A stretch of 64,000 nt of DNA from Arenicola marina. Lineage: Eukaryota > Annelida > Polychaeta > Arenicolidae. Under the pieces are notes generated by a model that made no database searches, was not told the origin of the DNA, and was given only the letters and a program-made list of their open reading frames with translations. The position numbers and the translations under genes are program-made. The stretch is taken from contig OZ025265.1 in NCBI GenBank assembly GCA_964019135.1, forward strand, positions 1,054,001-1,118,000, in the 5' to 3' direction. Positions 10,501-21,382 of the stretch are shown in pieces (positions within the stretch are counted from its first letter, which is position 1; each line of letters begins with the position of its first letter).

Positions 10501-12766
10501 TTAGTTTAAATCTAACTGTAGCTGATATGTAAGATAATGAACATAAATTAACTGAGTTTTACCTTTAAATGCGTACTCCCAATTAAACTGAGGTGCGACA
10601 AAGGTAGACTGGCCCCCACATCGAGGTAAGGCCTTTGTCTTAACAACAGCAGCCAATCCAAGGCGGTCTGGTGATCTGCATATTCATTAGCTTTCTCGGC
10701 AAAATATATGACGTCATCTACGGACAGGGGCTCCGATTGGCTGTCACCGAACCAGCCATGTGCCAGGGCGTTCACGTGGAAGCCATACAGCTTACTCAAG
10801 GTCATGACCTCCAAACAGGAACGCTCCACTTGCAGATGATTTTCCAGGAAGTTCCGATAGTCGGCGAGTAATGAAGCCAGGTCTGGAAACAGAACGAATG
10901 AAATATTAAACTCATCCATCATGGCAAATAAAAGCATGTAAGCGGGGAAAGTGCTGCATGTTAACGCCGCTCTAAGTCTAACCGACCACAGAATAACGTA
11001 ACATTTACTAAACTTCAACGGGCCACGGGCCCACAGTACAAAGTTATACACGAATTACATATATAACCCTATATTTGGCGCAATTAGGTATGCATCAGCA
11101 GCTTGACGTTTCAACATATTAAAAAATAGAACCGCAACACTTCTAAGCACCTCTACATTTTCTGATGACATAAGACAACACAACTTTTCCCTCGTTAGAA
11201 TCGCCAGAAAAACAGGAGGTATTAATTTTGACGCGAATATCGTCAAATAAGGACAATGGCCATATCATAACAGCGTGATATTCGTCTTCGATAACGGAAA
11301 CATTGAGACGTTGACAATATGTACACAAACTTTTACTTCTACCAAGTTTATGTCGCCCTTTCTTAATAGCTAATTGGTGACCGCTACATCGTAACCTGGA
11401 CATTGCTGGCACACTCATGTCTGGAGTTAAACTTCGCATATGTGTCTATTGTTTAGCATGTTGTTTAGCAGTTCGATACTAAATGAGGCCACTCTTGTGA
11501 TGTCGTGTCATACAATCTTTGTTTTTAATTCAGATACAAACCTGTGTGTATCACCAACGCCTTGGCAAAATAAAACAACACTGTAACCATGCTGACAGTG
11601 TCTCCAGTATCTTGTGTGTCAGCCTCACACAGAAGATAAAACAACACTGTAACCATGCTGACAGTGTCTCCAGTATCTGTAACCATGCTGACAGTGTCTC
11701 CAGTATCTTGTGTTTCAGCCTGACACAGAGGATTCCTTATCTTTGTCGCCCAGGTTACTTTACCGGCTTCATCCATCATAGTTGCAGAGGAGATTGTAAC
11801 AACATTTTTGATATCTATCGTTGCCATATTCTTGTGTTATTTGAATACATTGCTGTGGGCCGGGGGGTTCCGCGGTAAAGCCCCCCTTATTCACCGCCAA
11901 GATCCGCCCAGAAGGGATATTTGTTCGCGGCAACCCGCTCTATGAACGAACATATTCAGAGCCCCCCCCCCCCCACCCCCATCGGCGCAAGGTTTCAATT
12001 ATCCGCTCTATATGGGTGCCATCTTTAATCATAAATGTCCGCTGTATAGGGGTATCTTTTACATCACAAATCAAGGAGCGCCCTCGGACCCCCACCCCAC
12101 CAGATCCGCATAACAGTGCACCCCCCCCCCATCAACGGGGCTCTCTGTATCACTACAATAGAACTGGATTTATTACTTACTTATGTGCTTCCTTATCAAT
12201 TGACTTTCACCAACTCTGTTCAGTATGGAAAGCCACTTGCTGTTTAATGACCGCCGAAGTTGAAAGAGGGCGAGAGGATTCTCAGCAATTCTGTTCTCTG
12301 CTTCCAATATGGTCTCACTGTGTGACATTGCGTCTTCTAGGAATCTGAATTATATCATTGTTGAGTATTTATTATTATTAAAAATAATAATATTAAAAAA
12401 ATATATTAGACTCTATTATTAATAATTATGCCGGAAGGTTATAAACGCATTATCAATAATGCCGATATTGAAATAAATAATTACGAATATCGCATTTTCT
12501 TAGTCACGATTGATCCTCTATACTTACATTTTGACGTCGCTAAAGTTAAAAGCCAGATCCTCCTGGTGAACAATTTCTTCATTACGGATAACGAGGCTGC
12601 AGAAATCCACTAGCTCCCCTTCAATGTGCACTAGACGCTCCATGTCCACGTCGCAGTGTGATGGGATGTGGACATGTCTAGCATGTCCCCGACCACCATC
12701 ACTGTCGCTTATGGACCATATGCTCAGCGTGAAGACCACGAGCCAGAAATGACTTATTCCCAGCAT
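4423..12766 (-). CDS. Prolyl 4-hydroxylase alpha-like gene (whole locus, at least 12 exons)
   Basis: Vertebrate P4HA is an ER-lumen 2-oxoglutarate/Fe(II) dioxygenase that hydroxylates collagen prolines. This minus-strand gene follows the family layout. It has a signal peptide and N-terminal helical segment (12.7-12.2 kb), a TPR-like substrate-binding region (10.9-9.7 kb) and a dioxygenase region (8.7-4.4 kb). Donor/acceptor phases agree at the junctions from exon 1 to the HYLIF exon at 6343-6387. The family motif GGxxxFP followed by FW is seen as NGGFLLFP and ALFW, split at the same exon boundary as in vertebrates. The distal metal-ligand histidine is present (EHVLQCPAAVG), but the 2-oxoglutarate lysine position is Gln (AQW), and no HxD pair was found. 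The exon between 6343 and 5594 and the true end are unresolved. This may be a non-catalytic or strongly diverged paralogue. The family call is an inference from remembered P4HA sequences. Confidence 0.7.
4676..5490. repeat. 30-bp minisatellite in the P4HA-like gene
   Basis: About 27 units of the ATACTGATGCCTAATGACAT / GCCTGGTGAT type end some 35 bp from the GC donor of the exon at 5526. It is open in both strands because the unit is a multiple of three. Confidence 0.9.
5526..5594 (-). CDS. P4HA-like exon with GC donor
   Basis: Twenty-three codons containing NGGFLLFPALNIRVTPFE match the P4HA strand SAGGATVFPEVGASVWPKK. The acceptor is GGCTTCAG. The donor is GCAAGTG, so this is a GC-AG intron. 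The boundary before the next exon (G-A-A-L-F-W) falls where the vertebrate genes split. Confidence 0.75.
5735..5960. repeat. Tandem duplication, ~165-bp spacing
   Basis: GCGTGAGCTATGCTGAAACA with CCTTACATGGAAGA at 5740 is repeated as a diverged copy at 5900-5955. No exon was recognised here, although one P4HA exon is still missing in this interval. Confidence 0.5.
6343..6387 (-). CDS. P4HA-like exon 10
   Basis: Fifteen codons lie between acceptor TTTGTCAG and donor GTAAGT. EHIGHYLIF resembles the P4HA stretch YGVGGQYEPHFDF. The iron-binding HxD of the family is not visible here. Confidence 0.5.
7178..7236 (-). CDS. P4HA-like exon 9
   Basis: Acceptor TCACCAG and donor GTATGA bound LTGEKWLSDYTLMDLPMPK. 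The first two bases complete the phase left by exon 8. LTG fits the conserved P4HA LTGL position. An upstream AG at 7257 would lengthen the exon but breaks the phase. Confidence 0.5.
7777..7910 (-). CDS. P4HA-like exon 8
   Basis: Acceptor TTCACAG is followed by a frame with VYFDNRKWWMERYISRL and VTYQSPSDWLADDSVLSWL. The latter resembles VHYRISKSAWL...PVV in P4HA. The donor is taken as GTGATC after AAAC. The exact 3' end is uncertain. Confidence 0.6.
8258..8316 (-). CDS. P4HA-like exon 7
   Basis: A 59-nt stretch lies between acceptor CACAG and donor GTAAGG. The phase-consistent frame reads LWEIINGRYGAAHAKTAGA and ends with two bases, which match the following exon. Another frame (VGNYQRKIRGG) looks superficially like a P4HA strand but breaks the phase on both sides. 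Confidence 0.5.
8572..8736 (-). CDS. P4HA-like exon 6 (entry to dioxygenase domain)
   Basis: Fifty-five codons lie between acceptor TTAG and donor GTAAGG. LTCYEKI corresponds to the P4HA LFCRYH segment, and QLVMIHDVISGEQ corresponds to IIRFHDIISDAE. Both lie just before the dioxygenase fold. Confidence 0.85.
9734..9876 (-). CDS. P4HA-like exon 5
   Basis: With the G from exon 4 it reads DPGNRAAMSNL, like DPEHQRANGNL in P4HA, and later YAKLCQEHDVM, like YEMLCRGEGIKM. The acceptor is ACAG and the donor is GTAATT. The phase agrees on both sides. Confidence 0.85.
10248..10299 (-). CDS. P4HA-like exon 4
   Basis: This short exon lies between acceptor TTTGCAG and donor GTACGG. The peptide LHNYATARETFEDILSR resembles the second TPR-like helix of P4HA. 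It ends with one base (G), which joins AT of the next exon to give the Asp of a DPGNR motif. Confidence 0.7.
10563..10882 (-). CDS. P4HA-like exon 3 (start of TPR-like substrate-binding region)
   Basis: The 320-nt exon lies between acceptor TTTCCAG and donor GTAAAA and is open throughout. LEVMTLSKLYGFHVNALAHG matches the P4HA helix around ALLRLQDTYNL. EPLSVDDVIYFAEKANEYAD matches the P4HA motif around LTVEDCFELGKVAYTEADYY, which begins the peptide-substrate-binding domain. The two leading bases fit the phase left by exon 2. Confidence 0.85.
11571..11735. repeat. Short tandem repeat in P4HA-like intron 2
   Basis: TGTAACCATGCTGACAGTGT with CTCCAGTATCT occurs three times, with partial flanks. 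The rest of this 1.3-kb intron shows nothing else. Confidence 0.7.
12181..12344 (-). CDS. P4HA-like exon 2
   Basis: Acceptor TTCAG and donor GTAAGT bound a frame containing ENPLALFQLRRSLNSKW, which aligns with the P4HA segment HPVNAFKLMKRLNTEW. One base completes the codon from exon 1, and one base is left over for exon 3. A nearer CTAG acceptor was rejected because it breaks the phase. Confidence 0.8.
12528..12766 (-). CDS. P4HA-like exon 1 with signal peptide
   Basis: The ATG at 12766-12764 opens a hydrophobic signal peptide (MLGISHFWLVVFTLSIWS) and then a segment MERLVHIEGELVDF that resembles the start of mature P4HA (MTDLIHTEKDLV). The exon ends at a strong donor, GTAAGTATAG, leaving two bases of a codon. 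The next exon supplies the third base. The 5' UTR and transcription start were not identified. Confidence 0.75.
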
Positions 12767-13331
12767 CTCGATATGGTCTGCTGAACTCCGTGTATGTTAT
12801 CTGATGAATATGCCTATGAAACAACGGCCGTCATATTAAAGGCAAGTCGCACTTTATATTCACGATACTGATAAGACATCCATAAATCCTTGAGTCCTGT
12901 ATGGGATGGAAATACAAAAGGTGGAGTCAAAATCCAGACGTTATTTTAATGGAGACGACAAGACTCCAGTGATCTGAGGACATGTGAAGTGCCACGTGGC
13001 TGTGTGACGTCATCGCTTGTACGTTGCTCTTTATCGGCTGGCATCCCGACTTGAGGATAACGATCAATTAACAACCTCCGTGATTCAGTAACAGTTGGGA
13101 CCAGTGTTTGCTCACTGCAGGGCGACACATGGGTGTTTCCGATAAAGTCGCCGCCATTGGTAATCGTTTCCAGGGACAATGCATATCTATTTATAATGAT
13201 AACCTAGTTAGAGATCTCTCCCTCAAACCTCAATCCCACCAGTTCCCGGGGAACTTACGGATTATAACGAAGATTGTAATAATCACATTACATTTAAGCT
13301 TATGGCACAAGATTGTTGGGTAAAAAAACCC

Positions 13332-13392
13332 TCCCACCCATCCCCCCCCCCCCTACTTCCCAACCCACACACACACACACACACCCTCACGG
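13332..13392. repeat. C-rich tract and CA microsatellite
   Basis: A run of C is followed by (AC)n at 13365-13383. The interval 12770-13800 upstream of the P4HA-like start shows no exon. Confidence 0.7.
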
Positions 13393-13812
13393 ATCCCTCT
13401 ACCTCTCTAGTAGTCACGTGTCATTTCGTCGCTGTGTGTTCAAATGGGTAATAGAAATTATGACCGCTGGTAAAATGTGGGCCTTTGATCCCCGATCTCC
13501 CCGACAGAGGGCATTCCATTACTAGTCTAGTCGCTCTGTCTCGTGCAAAAATAGGTCAACTTTAAACATCGCAACTATCCTTCATGGCGAAAAATTCAGT
13601 CATTGTACTCTGATAAAGAGGCGTAATTTGACATACAAAGCACACAATTTTAGTCTGTATTGTGGTAATAATAACGGGGAGGCGGGGGGAGGGGCTCAGT
13701 GGAGGGGGGCATCAGGATCGACACTTTTTCCATATAACCATTTCACGATATATAGAAAATTGAGTCAAAACAGGACACCTTTTATATATCATTTGAACAA
13801 TTTAAAGCGGAT

Positions 13813-13988
13813 GTCCAACCGAATCTAATCGCGATCTACACCAAAAGTTTACATCTTAAAATTAATTTGGCGTGTGTTAACGCTTAGTTTTGGCCTCAGA
13901 GCGGGTGTCCAACATAATTTAATCGCGATCTGCACCGAAAGTTTACATTTTAAAATTAAATTTGCGAGTGTTAACGCTTCGTTTTGGC
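13813..13988 (+). repeat. 94-bp tandem duplication
   Basis: Two copies share TAATCGCGATCT, AAAGTTTACAT and GTGTTAACGCTT with GTTTTGGCC, offset by about 94 bp. Confidence 0.65.
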
Positions 13989-14015
13989 CGATTGGTAAGG
14001 AGAACAAAATTAAGG

Positions 14016-15064
14016 CAACCCGCCCCCAGCAATGTCAAGCAGAGCGCCATTTTGCCGGGAGCAGTGACGCATATGGCGTTAACTCGCGGACAGAGAGATC
14101 AGGACCGCGATTTACAGATGAACAGCGGCAGTTCCAAGCCGCGCAGTAGCGCAAGATCCTAGTCTTTCATGGAAAAGTACCGTCCAAACAAATTGATGTA
14201 CGTCTTGCGACGATTGAGTCCGCAACAATGCCATGATTGGAGTTAGAATCGCAGCTATTTATATTAGCGATTATCACGCGCTCTTGTTTTGCTCACACAA
14301 TAGGCGTAATTTCCGGTTTGAATAAATTAGAGTATCGCCTCCTGATTGGTCAATCACAGACACGCCTCCAAAAAGGGCTGCCGCCTGGGTAGGCGGCGAA
14401 ATCGTGCCTGGCGGTCACTTCTAAATTTTATTGTGAGCTACAGATAGAACGAAAAATTCCGTAATTTTGAGGATAAATAATTGGGTATGATATGAATCGG
14501 TAAAGCAGCGTTAGAGGCCAGGCTGGCGGTTCCCTTTAAACCGACCCGCCCCCATCAGTGTCCAGCAGCGCGCCATTTTGTCGGAGCAAAGTGTATTGGG
14601 ACCTTGCATGTGGCGCCGCCTTACGTTAGAACTGGAAGTTATCTCGCGGAGGGCCCCGATTTACGGATGAATTGCGGCAGTTCCAAGCCGCGCAGTAGAC
14701 CATGATCTTACTGTTTCATGGAAAAAGAACATTCAAGCGTTCTGATATATCTCTTGCAGCGATTGTCTCCGTAAAAAAGCCACGATTGGAGTTAGAATCG
14801 CAGCTAGTTATACTGGTTCTTGTTTTGCTCACCCGGTAGGCGTCATTTCCGGTTTGAGTATAATTCCTGATTGGTCAATCGCGGACACACCTCCAAAAAG
14901 GGCAGCCTCCTGGTGAAGCAGCGAAATCGTGGCTGGCGGTAACTTTTAAATTTTATTGTGAGCTGCAGACAGGAGAGAAAATTCTGTAATTTGGAGGATG
15001 GACTTGGTTATTGTATGAATCGGTAAATCAGCGTTAGAGGCCAGGCTGGCGGTTTCCTTTAAAT
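14016..15064 (+). repeat. Tandem pair of a 0.52-kb dispersed repeat
   Basis: Two direct copies (14016-14540, 14541-15064) both carry GCGCCATTTTG, GATTGGAGTTAGAATCGCAG and the end GCCAGGCTGGCGGTT. A third copy lies at 20752-21382. No open frame was seen. This is probably a non-coding interspersed element. Confidence 0.7.
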
Positions 15065-15724
15065 TTCATTTTAAGAGGGAACACCACAGCTAAGCGAATC
15101 AAACAGTCCTCCGGGTTGACTTCATAGGTACTAGGGTTACGAACGGTTTTTGACGGTTGTTTAGGTTGAATCTTGCATTTTCTATGCACACTTTGAAAAA
15201 GTTGGACATTCCTTGTCGTACGATCAAAATAGAGAACTATATTTCAAAATAACATGGAGTTGAAGTTCAAAGCGCTTCACGTCATTAACCTTGAACTATA
15301 GTAACTGAAACCCGGAAACACAGTTTGAAAGGAAATTTTTATGCAGTTTTATGTCGAGTGGAAGGGCCGTGAAGTCCGGAGCGCTTTCTGCCGGAGGTTA
15401 GGAGATAGCCTTGGAAACAAGCTTACGCCGATTAAACGCTAAATGGCGCCAAAAACGTATTTTCAACGGACTTTAGTTAAAAAATTGTCATTAAGTAGAA
15501 ACATTAATTGTTGTCAAACAGAAAAAAATCGTGCTAATATCCTGGCTGCACCTGGATTAGACACAAATGTGAGTATCGGATCTTGAGAGAAATTAATATT
15601 CTGATCCTATCCGCACATGGACGCCAAGAGTCCAGTAAGTCTCCTAGGGTGTATTTATGTGAGCCATACTACAGATATCGTCATTCAGGATTATTGAAGC
15701 CATGCGAAAAAATGTAAAAAGGCC

Positions 15725-16030
15725 GTGAAGTCACCCCGAGGCCTAGTAGGTAGCGCACTCGGCTGTGGTCTGTAATGCCAAGCGGCCGCTGGGCTATTCG
15801 AATCCCAGCTGTGTAAATCTGTAGGTTTGTGCAGGAAAATGGCTTTGTTTGCAATGAGACGAGGAGACACATGGGGCTCTTCTTTATCATCGCTCCCGGT
15901 GTCGCTATATGCGTTAAAGCGTCAGACTTAATCAGGTTTAGGAGAGCGTCTCTAAGGGTAGCACTCGTGAAAGTCACTCGCCCGGGTCGTAATCAGTGTC
16001 TCCCGACCAAGCCCTTTTTATTCTCATATA
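15725..16030 (+). mobile_element. tRNA-derived SINE, family B
   Basis: The tRNA-like head has CTAGTAGGTAGCGCACTCGG and a B box with TTCGAATCCCAG, with AAGCGGCC between them. The related head at 31.74 kb shares AAGCGGCC and the B box (GGATCGAACCC). Confidence 0.6.
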
Positions 16031-16394
16031 TTTTGTATTTTTAAATACATATTTGGTCGCATAAATGATACGAATTGCGATTCGAGTGAGGTAAGTGAGA
16101 AAACCATATGCTCAGAAACAAAACATACATATATACAATTTTATTTGTACACGCAAGATATTCGTTCACGGCTATTCATACAGTACATTGTACTCAACCC
16201 ACATATCACCGGTCTTCCAACCATGGCATTATTTAATGCCTTGCTCCGTACCCCTGCACGCCACTTCGCCTCATACAACGTTCCACAAGACGTCAGTGGT
16301 ACCCGGGAACCGTCTGATCTGGTTCTGCTCAACAGAAGGACTCCATGATGGTTATCAGAGTCCGCGTTGGCCATAACAGCGGAAGTACGAACAT

Positions 16395-16650
16395 GACAGT
16401 CAACTCATCGTCTCATCCGCACGTGTTCTGTGGGGGCGATAGTAGCGGAAATACGAAAGAAAAAGTCATCATAAAAGCCACGTGCTCCGCGTGGGCGATA
16501 ATAACGCAAATACGAAATAGCGTCTTTATGAAGACCACGTGCTCTGTGTAGGCGATAATAACACAAGTACGAAATAGCGTCATTATAAAGACCACGTGTT
16601 TTGCGTGGGCGATAATAACAGTACAAAAGGGAGGGTCATTATAAAGGCCA
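16395..16650. repeat. ~61-bp tandem repeat downstream of the small membrane protein gene
   Basis: Four to five units share CACGTG, GGCGATAATAAC and ACGAAATAGCGTC. They lie in the presumed 3' region of the gene ending at 16685. Confidence 0.75.
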
Positions 16651-16684
16651 CGTGTTGTGGGTCAGCGTGGCCCACGCCGCGGGA

Positions 16685-16850
16685 TCATCTCTGGTTGTTT
16701 CCGGCCGCCTGGCTGCCATACTTCTCCAGCACGTCCGAGTCCCTGGCCTCCCGGATCCGCTGCTTGCTCCGCATCACCTCGACTCGGGAGTTGTCAACCG
16801 ACCACTTGGCAAGCACGAAGGCTCCCAGTCCCACTACTATGATCGCAGCC
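16685..16850 (-). CDS. Last exon of a small single-pass membrane protein
   Basis: After acceptor TTTGCAG the frame reads AAIIVVGLGAFVLAKWSVDN and SRVEVMRSKQRIREARDSD and ends at TGA. A hydrophobic stretch followed by a basic VD-x-x-R-x-E-x-M-R-x-K motif recalls small mitochondrial membrane proteins of the DUF4748 kind. That assignment is from memory and unverified. The first coding exon, which would supply two bases of the split codon, was not located at higher coordinates. A TTTATT (AATAAA on this strand) at about 16140 is a possible polyadenylation signal. Confidence 0.65.
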
Positions 16851-17319
16851 CTGCAAACAAAGTCAATTGTTCAATTATTATCCTAGTTTATCATACAGCA
16901 ATTACCAAATATGATGTTCGCAGCCATGCAAACAATTCAGAGTGTTAAGTCATTATCCAAATCGCAGACTTGTAAGTTATGAATGTTATTGGATAGTAAA
17001 CGCTATAAGGTAAGGCATGTGCAGTATTCAGGGTTATAGCAACTTTTATCCCTTTCAGTAATGTTTACATTAATCTGTACCAGTGGAAACACATATATAG
17101 AGAGAATCTTCTCTGAATGATGTCAGTCACCATTGACATGATCAGAAAAAGGAAATCAGTGGGGAGAGGGCAGTCCATGCAGCCACACTAGACTTAGTCC
17201 AAGTTGGGAGTGGACCGTATTTAATTTTGTTCAACTTGGGAGAGGGGGACATACTCCATCTCTAATCCATAACATGAATACAGAGATCTCTCCGGCCGGC
17301 CCTCTGTGGGCACCTCCTA

Positions 17320-17727
17320 AGACCTACCCTTGTAGATCAAGGGTCACAAACATACCCAGAAAATTTGGTACCCACTGTAAAGATGTCACACGTCTTTATA
17401 GCTTCAAGTCTTTATTGCATGTGCCGGTTAGGTGAGTGAGGTGGTGTGGCAGGCGTATGCCAGACAAGCTACTTCATTAGCATATATCAAGGGTGTAGAA
17501 AGTAGTCCCTAATAAAGTTCACATATATATAAATATAGGGCTTGATATATCATTACACCCACCATCAAGGGTCAAGAACAGATTGGACTCTAAATCACAG
17601 ACCTCTCGCATTCTGCTCGGAGCAAAATGTCAAATGCGATGTGAGAGGTCGTTAATTCAAGTCTGATCTGTTTGTGACCCTTGATCCCCTTGATGGTGGG
17701 TACCAAATTTTCTGGGTAGGGCTGTTA
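17320..17727. repeat. Nested inverted repeats
   Basis: GGGTCACAAACATACCCAGA at 17341 recurs inverted near 17675-17725. Inside, CCCACCATCAAGGGTC (17561) pairs with the end at 17700, and ACCTCTCGCAT pairs with ATGCGATGTGAGAGGT. This is probably a decayed foldback element. Confidence 0.6.
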
Positions 17728-18004
17728 TGGATATATGCCCCCCTCTCCAAAAGCTGTTCACAACTTCCAGCAAGACGCACTGCTAGAGGAGCGCAATTCA
17801 AAATTTGTTATATGGGAAAAGGTGAATCTGTCATGGAACATCAAATATGTTGAAAGATATCAACAGTGCTATTGCGAGGAACATAGCATCTATGGAGCTA
17901 AAAAATAATGGGTTTGGTGGTGAGTGTTGCTTAGTTAGTTTTACAGAGCTGCTTTTTAGCCCTTTAGACGGCAACCCTAGACGTTCAGGGGTAAAATCCT
18001 TGGT

Positions 18005-18130
18005 TTGCTCTGTGGCTGTAGACAGGTCCTGTCAGAATATTGCCTGTCCTACAGCCACAGACCTGAGGCTAGTCCCATATGAGACTGTTGTTGCTCCTCA
18101 CAACAGTCTCATATCCTCAGGCAGGAACTG
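18005..18130. repeat. Two adjacent hairpins
   Basis: TGTGGCTGTAGACAGG pairs with CCTGTCCTACAGCCACA. CATATGAGACTGTTGT pairs with ACAACAGTCTCATAT around an 8-base loop. Function unknown. Confidence 0.55.
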
Positions 18131-20025
18131 TGGAGGGAAGATATATTTGTGTGGGCAACTAAGTGTTCTGAATGGCACGATCCATGAAACCATCGTCATT
18201 TTGTTCTATGATACCTAAACTTCATATTTACTACAAAACCCACATGCATATAAACTAACAAAGTATTGCATTACTATTAAGTTGGTTGAAATGAGACTTT
18301 CTTGTTATTTATGGCGCCATTACACATTTGGTCATTCTTCACCAGCGGCTTTCGTGTTTGCTTATGGCATTTGCTTATTACGTGTCAATGGCTGGGTGTA
18401 TGAAGTGCCACTAAGTGCATGGTATTGTTTTGACAACATGCGCTCATGCACAGATTCTCCACTGCGTCGGCAAGATAGCAGACTGAACAGAGTGGTCGGC
18501 TGGCTTGAGAAAACAATAAACGTTATCGTCGTAATAATGAAGACTTGAACCAAAATAAGAAAGTAAGTTGATGGATACATAATTCCAGAGACTATTCCCA
18601 TAGTCTAGTCTAAATTTTTTTTTGCCAACAACACCACTTCTCGCCATGCATGTTTGTGCATTGCCATACAGGATTTGATGGTTAGGACATGTGGCGTTGT
18701 CTCCCAACAATGTCACATGGGGCTAAACCGGAGCTAGCTCATATGCTGAGTGATAGTGATATGCCGTGTTTTTGGCAGATGCCGGTACCTGTGAATGCGA
18801 CTTGGTTTCTCCTCTCCGTTAGCATACGACTCTCCGCTAGAAGGCCTTGTCAGTCGCTCACTTTGAACTTAAAGACAACGGCAGCGCCCTCTTTCACGGG
18901 TCATTGACTGTTATAAAGTTTGGGACCCAGGCTATACAAATGGTTCAAATGGTGGCGGGATTCGCCAGGTGGCGCTTCATACGCATGGCGGTTGGTAGGG
19001 AAAAGTCGCATGCTCAACATTTGTTCGCGAAAATATGACTGGAACAATCTAGTGTTGACACACTTTCTTGATGTCAGAAGATAGAACAAGGTATATAGAA
19101 TACGTAAGCACTAGTATTGTACGTGCACACATTATAATAAAAGCTACAGTCAATTCCCTACTAACGTCGACGGATTTTAACATTGTTACCGTTGTGCCCC
19201 TAGAGAAGCGGGCTTGCCTGGGGGCACTTGCGCCAAGCCGATCTAATGACAACAGACAGATTGGGCGATAATATAAGAAAATTTCACTTTCTACCATTCA
19301 AATTCCAAAACGATGCAATACTGTTCTATTTTACTTACCAGGAAACATTGACTTTAGTGATGCGACTTTTAAAAACCATTTCAAAGCCGATATGCGTTAT
19401 TACGCGACATAAACTTGAAGTCTTTAAATCTAATGAATGACCTTGTTTACATCCAGACCAAAGATGAAACGTGAGCTGCAGAGAGGTGCACTCGATTGGT
19501 GCGCCAGCGGCTAAAAGTCGGTCAAATCGACTGCGCTGATGGGTTTGCTATGTTTTCGCTGCTGTTTGTTTGACATTCGTTCGCCTCGGCTATTGTTTGT
19601 AGAATTAGGAGCTTGATCAGCAGCTGTTTGATTTAGACAAACTTAGGCGTCTTAAAGTAAAGACATAGGAAAACATTAACATTATAACCAGTATATCTTA
19701 GACGCTAAGTTTAGTACAGTAGTTTGGCGGCCCAGATAAATAGCAATTTGCAGATTAAACATTTTGAAGAATTAACATACCATTACTTTTATCGGGAACG
19801 TTCATGCATGCCATGGGTTCTGATATTCGATTGTTCTTTTCGTAACTTAACGTGATCCGATAACTTTCAACATCATAAACTTTCTCTTAACTAAAAAAAG
19901 ACCAGCGATAAACGATCACTTGACACTGATTGTAAATATGAAGTCTAAGGCGTTTAACGGGAGATATGTCTCAGAGGCGCGGATCATTGCAAAGCGGCAG
20001 TCTTCCTTAAAAAGGGAGGGACCCC

Positions 20026-20395
20026 TAGGGGCGGATCCAGCGGATCCAGCAGACGATCATGTGGGGGTCACAACCTGGATTCAGGAATTTAAGAAGTTTG
20101 AGAGTGGGGTTCCACTTTGGGTTTGAACTTCTTAGGACCAAAATCGGCGTCCAGGACAAAAAGGGGGATCTGGCGTCTACATCTTAGCTGGCATATGGTT
20201 ACCATTGACCAAGATAGTCCTCCCTGACAAAGGCGGAGCGGGTCAGACCCCCAACACCCAGCTCAAATGCCTTCATGCGGCCCTTGCGGAGAGCAACAGA
20301 AACACCGGTGACACCCAACAATCTATTAATAGGGGGGCGGGGGTCACATGACCCCTGTGAACCCCCCTCCCTGGATCCGCCCTGTGTTAGTATTG
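20026..20395. mobile_element. Probable MITE with GGATCC-containing ends
   Basis: AGGGGCGGATCCAG on the left pairs with CTGGATCCGCCCT on the right. The region between has no coding signal. Confidence 0.4.
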
Positions 20396-20751
20396 TGACA
20401 CCGAAGTAATGATATCGCTTGAGCCCTGCCTTGCTCCATTCACGGAGGTAGCGGATTGGTGATGACGTCACGCCGGAGTACACCGCAGTGAAAGTTAACA
20501 TCCACATTTAGTTTTGTCGTCGTTCTATTTTTTTTTATTACAATACCACTCATTATAAAAAAACATCCCAATGGCATATCTAATGAAGTCTTGGTTTCCA
20601 TAACAATACATACCATGGATGGTCCTGGTGGGATCCACGAGAGAGATAAACCAAAAGTTGCATGTTGGTCACCTTTCAAACCACAGAAAAATGTTTATGA
20701 TCATGCTTACTTATAAATAAATGGTTATTTCATGCCTCCAAAACGGGGAAG

Positions 20752-21382
20752 TCATTATTTTCCAACGCGCCAGTTTTCCGGAGCAAGTGACGTATATTGT
20801 GAAAGAAAGAAGTTTATTTCAAAGCAACAATGAGCCCGAAGCCCTCGTGTTGTGACCCTTCATGTGGCACCGCCGGACGTTAGAACTGGAAGTTATCTCG
20901 CGGAGGGAACTCTTCACAGTGGAGGTACCCTTCATGGGAAAGGCGTGAAACGAGAGATCAAGGCCGCGATTTACGGATCAATTGCGGCCGTTCCTACCCG
21001 CGTAGTAGACCATGATCTTAGGGCTTCATAGAAATATCTCTTGCAAAGATTGTCTACAAAAAAAACATGATTGGAGTTAGAATCGCAGCAATTTATATTT
21101 GCGATGGTCGCTCGCTCTTGTTTTGCTCACACAGTAGGCGTCATTTCCGGTTTGAATATAATTTGCGCATCACCTCCTGATTGGTCAACCACGGACACAC
21201 TTCCAAAAAGGACTGCCACCTGGTTAAGCGGCGCAATCGTTGCTGGCGGTCACTTCTAAATTTTAAATTTTATTGTGAGCTACAGACAGAATAGAAAATT
21301 ATGTAATTCGGAGGATAGACACTTGGGTATTATATGAATCTGTAAAGCAGCGTTAGGGGCCAGGCTGGTGATTTCCTTTAAA
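20752..21382 (+). repeat. Third copy of the 0.52-kb dispersed repeat
   Basis: It shares GATTGGAGTTAGAATCGCAG, GTAGGCGTCATTTCCGGTTT, ATTTTATTGTGAGCTACAGA and the terminal GCCAGGCTGG with the pair at 14-15 kb. Confidence 0.7.
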
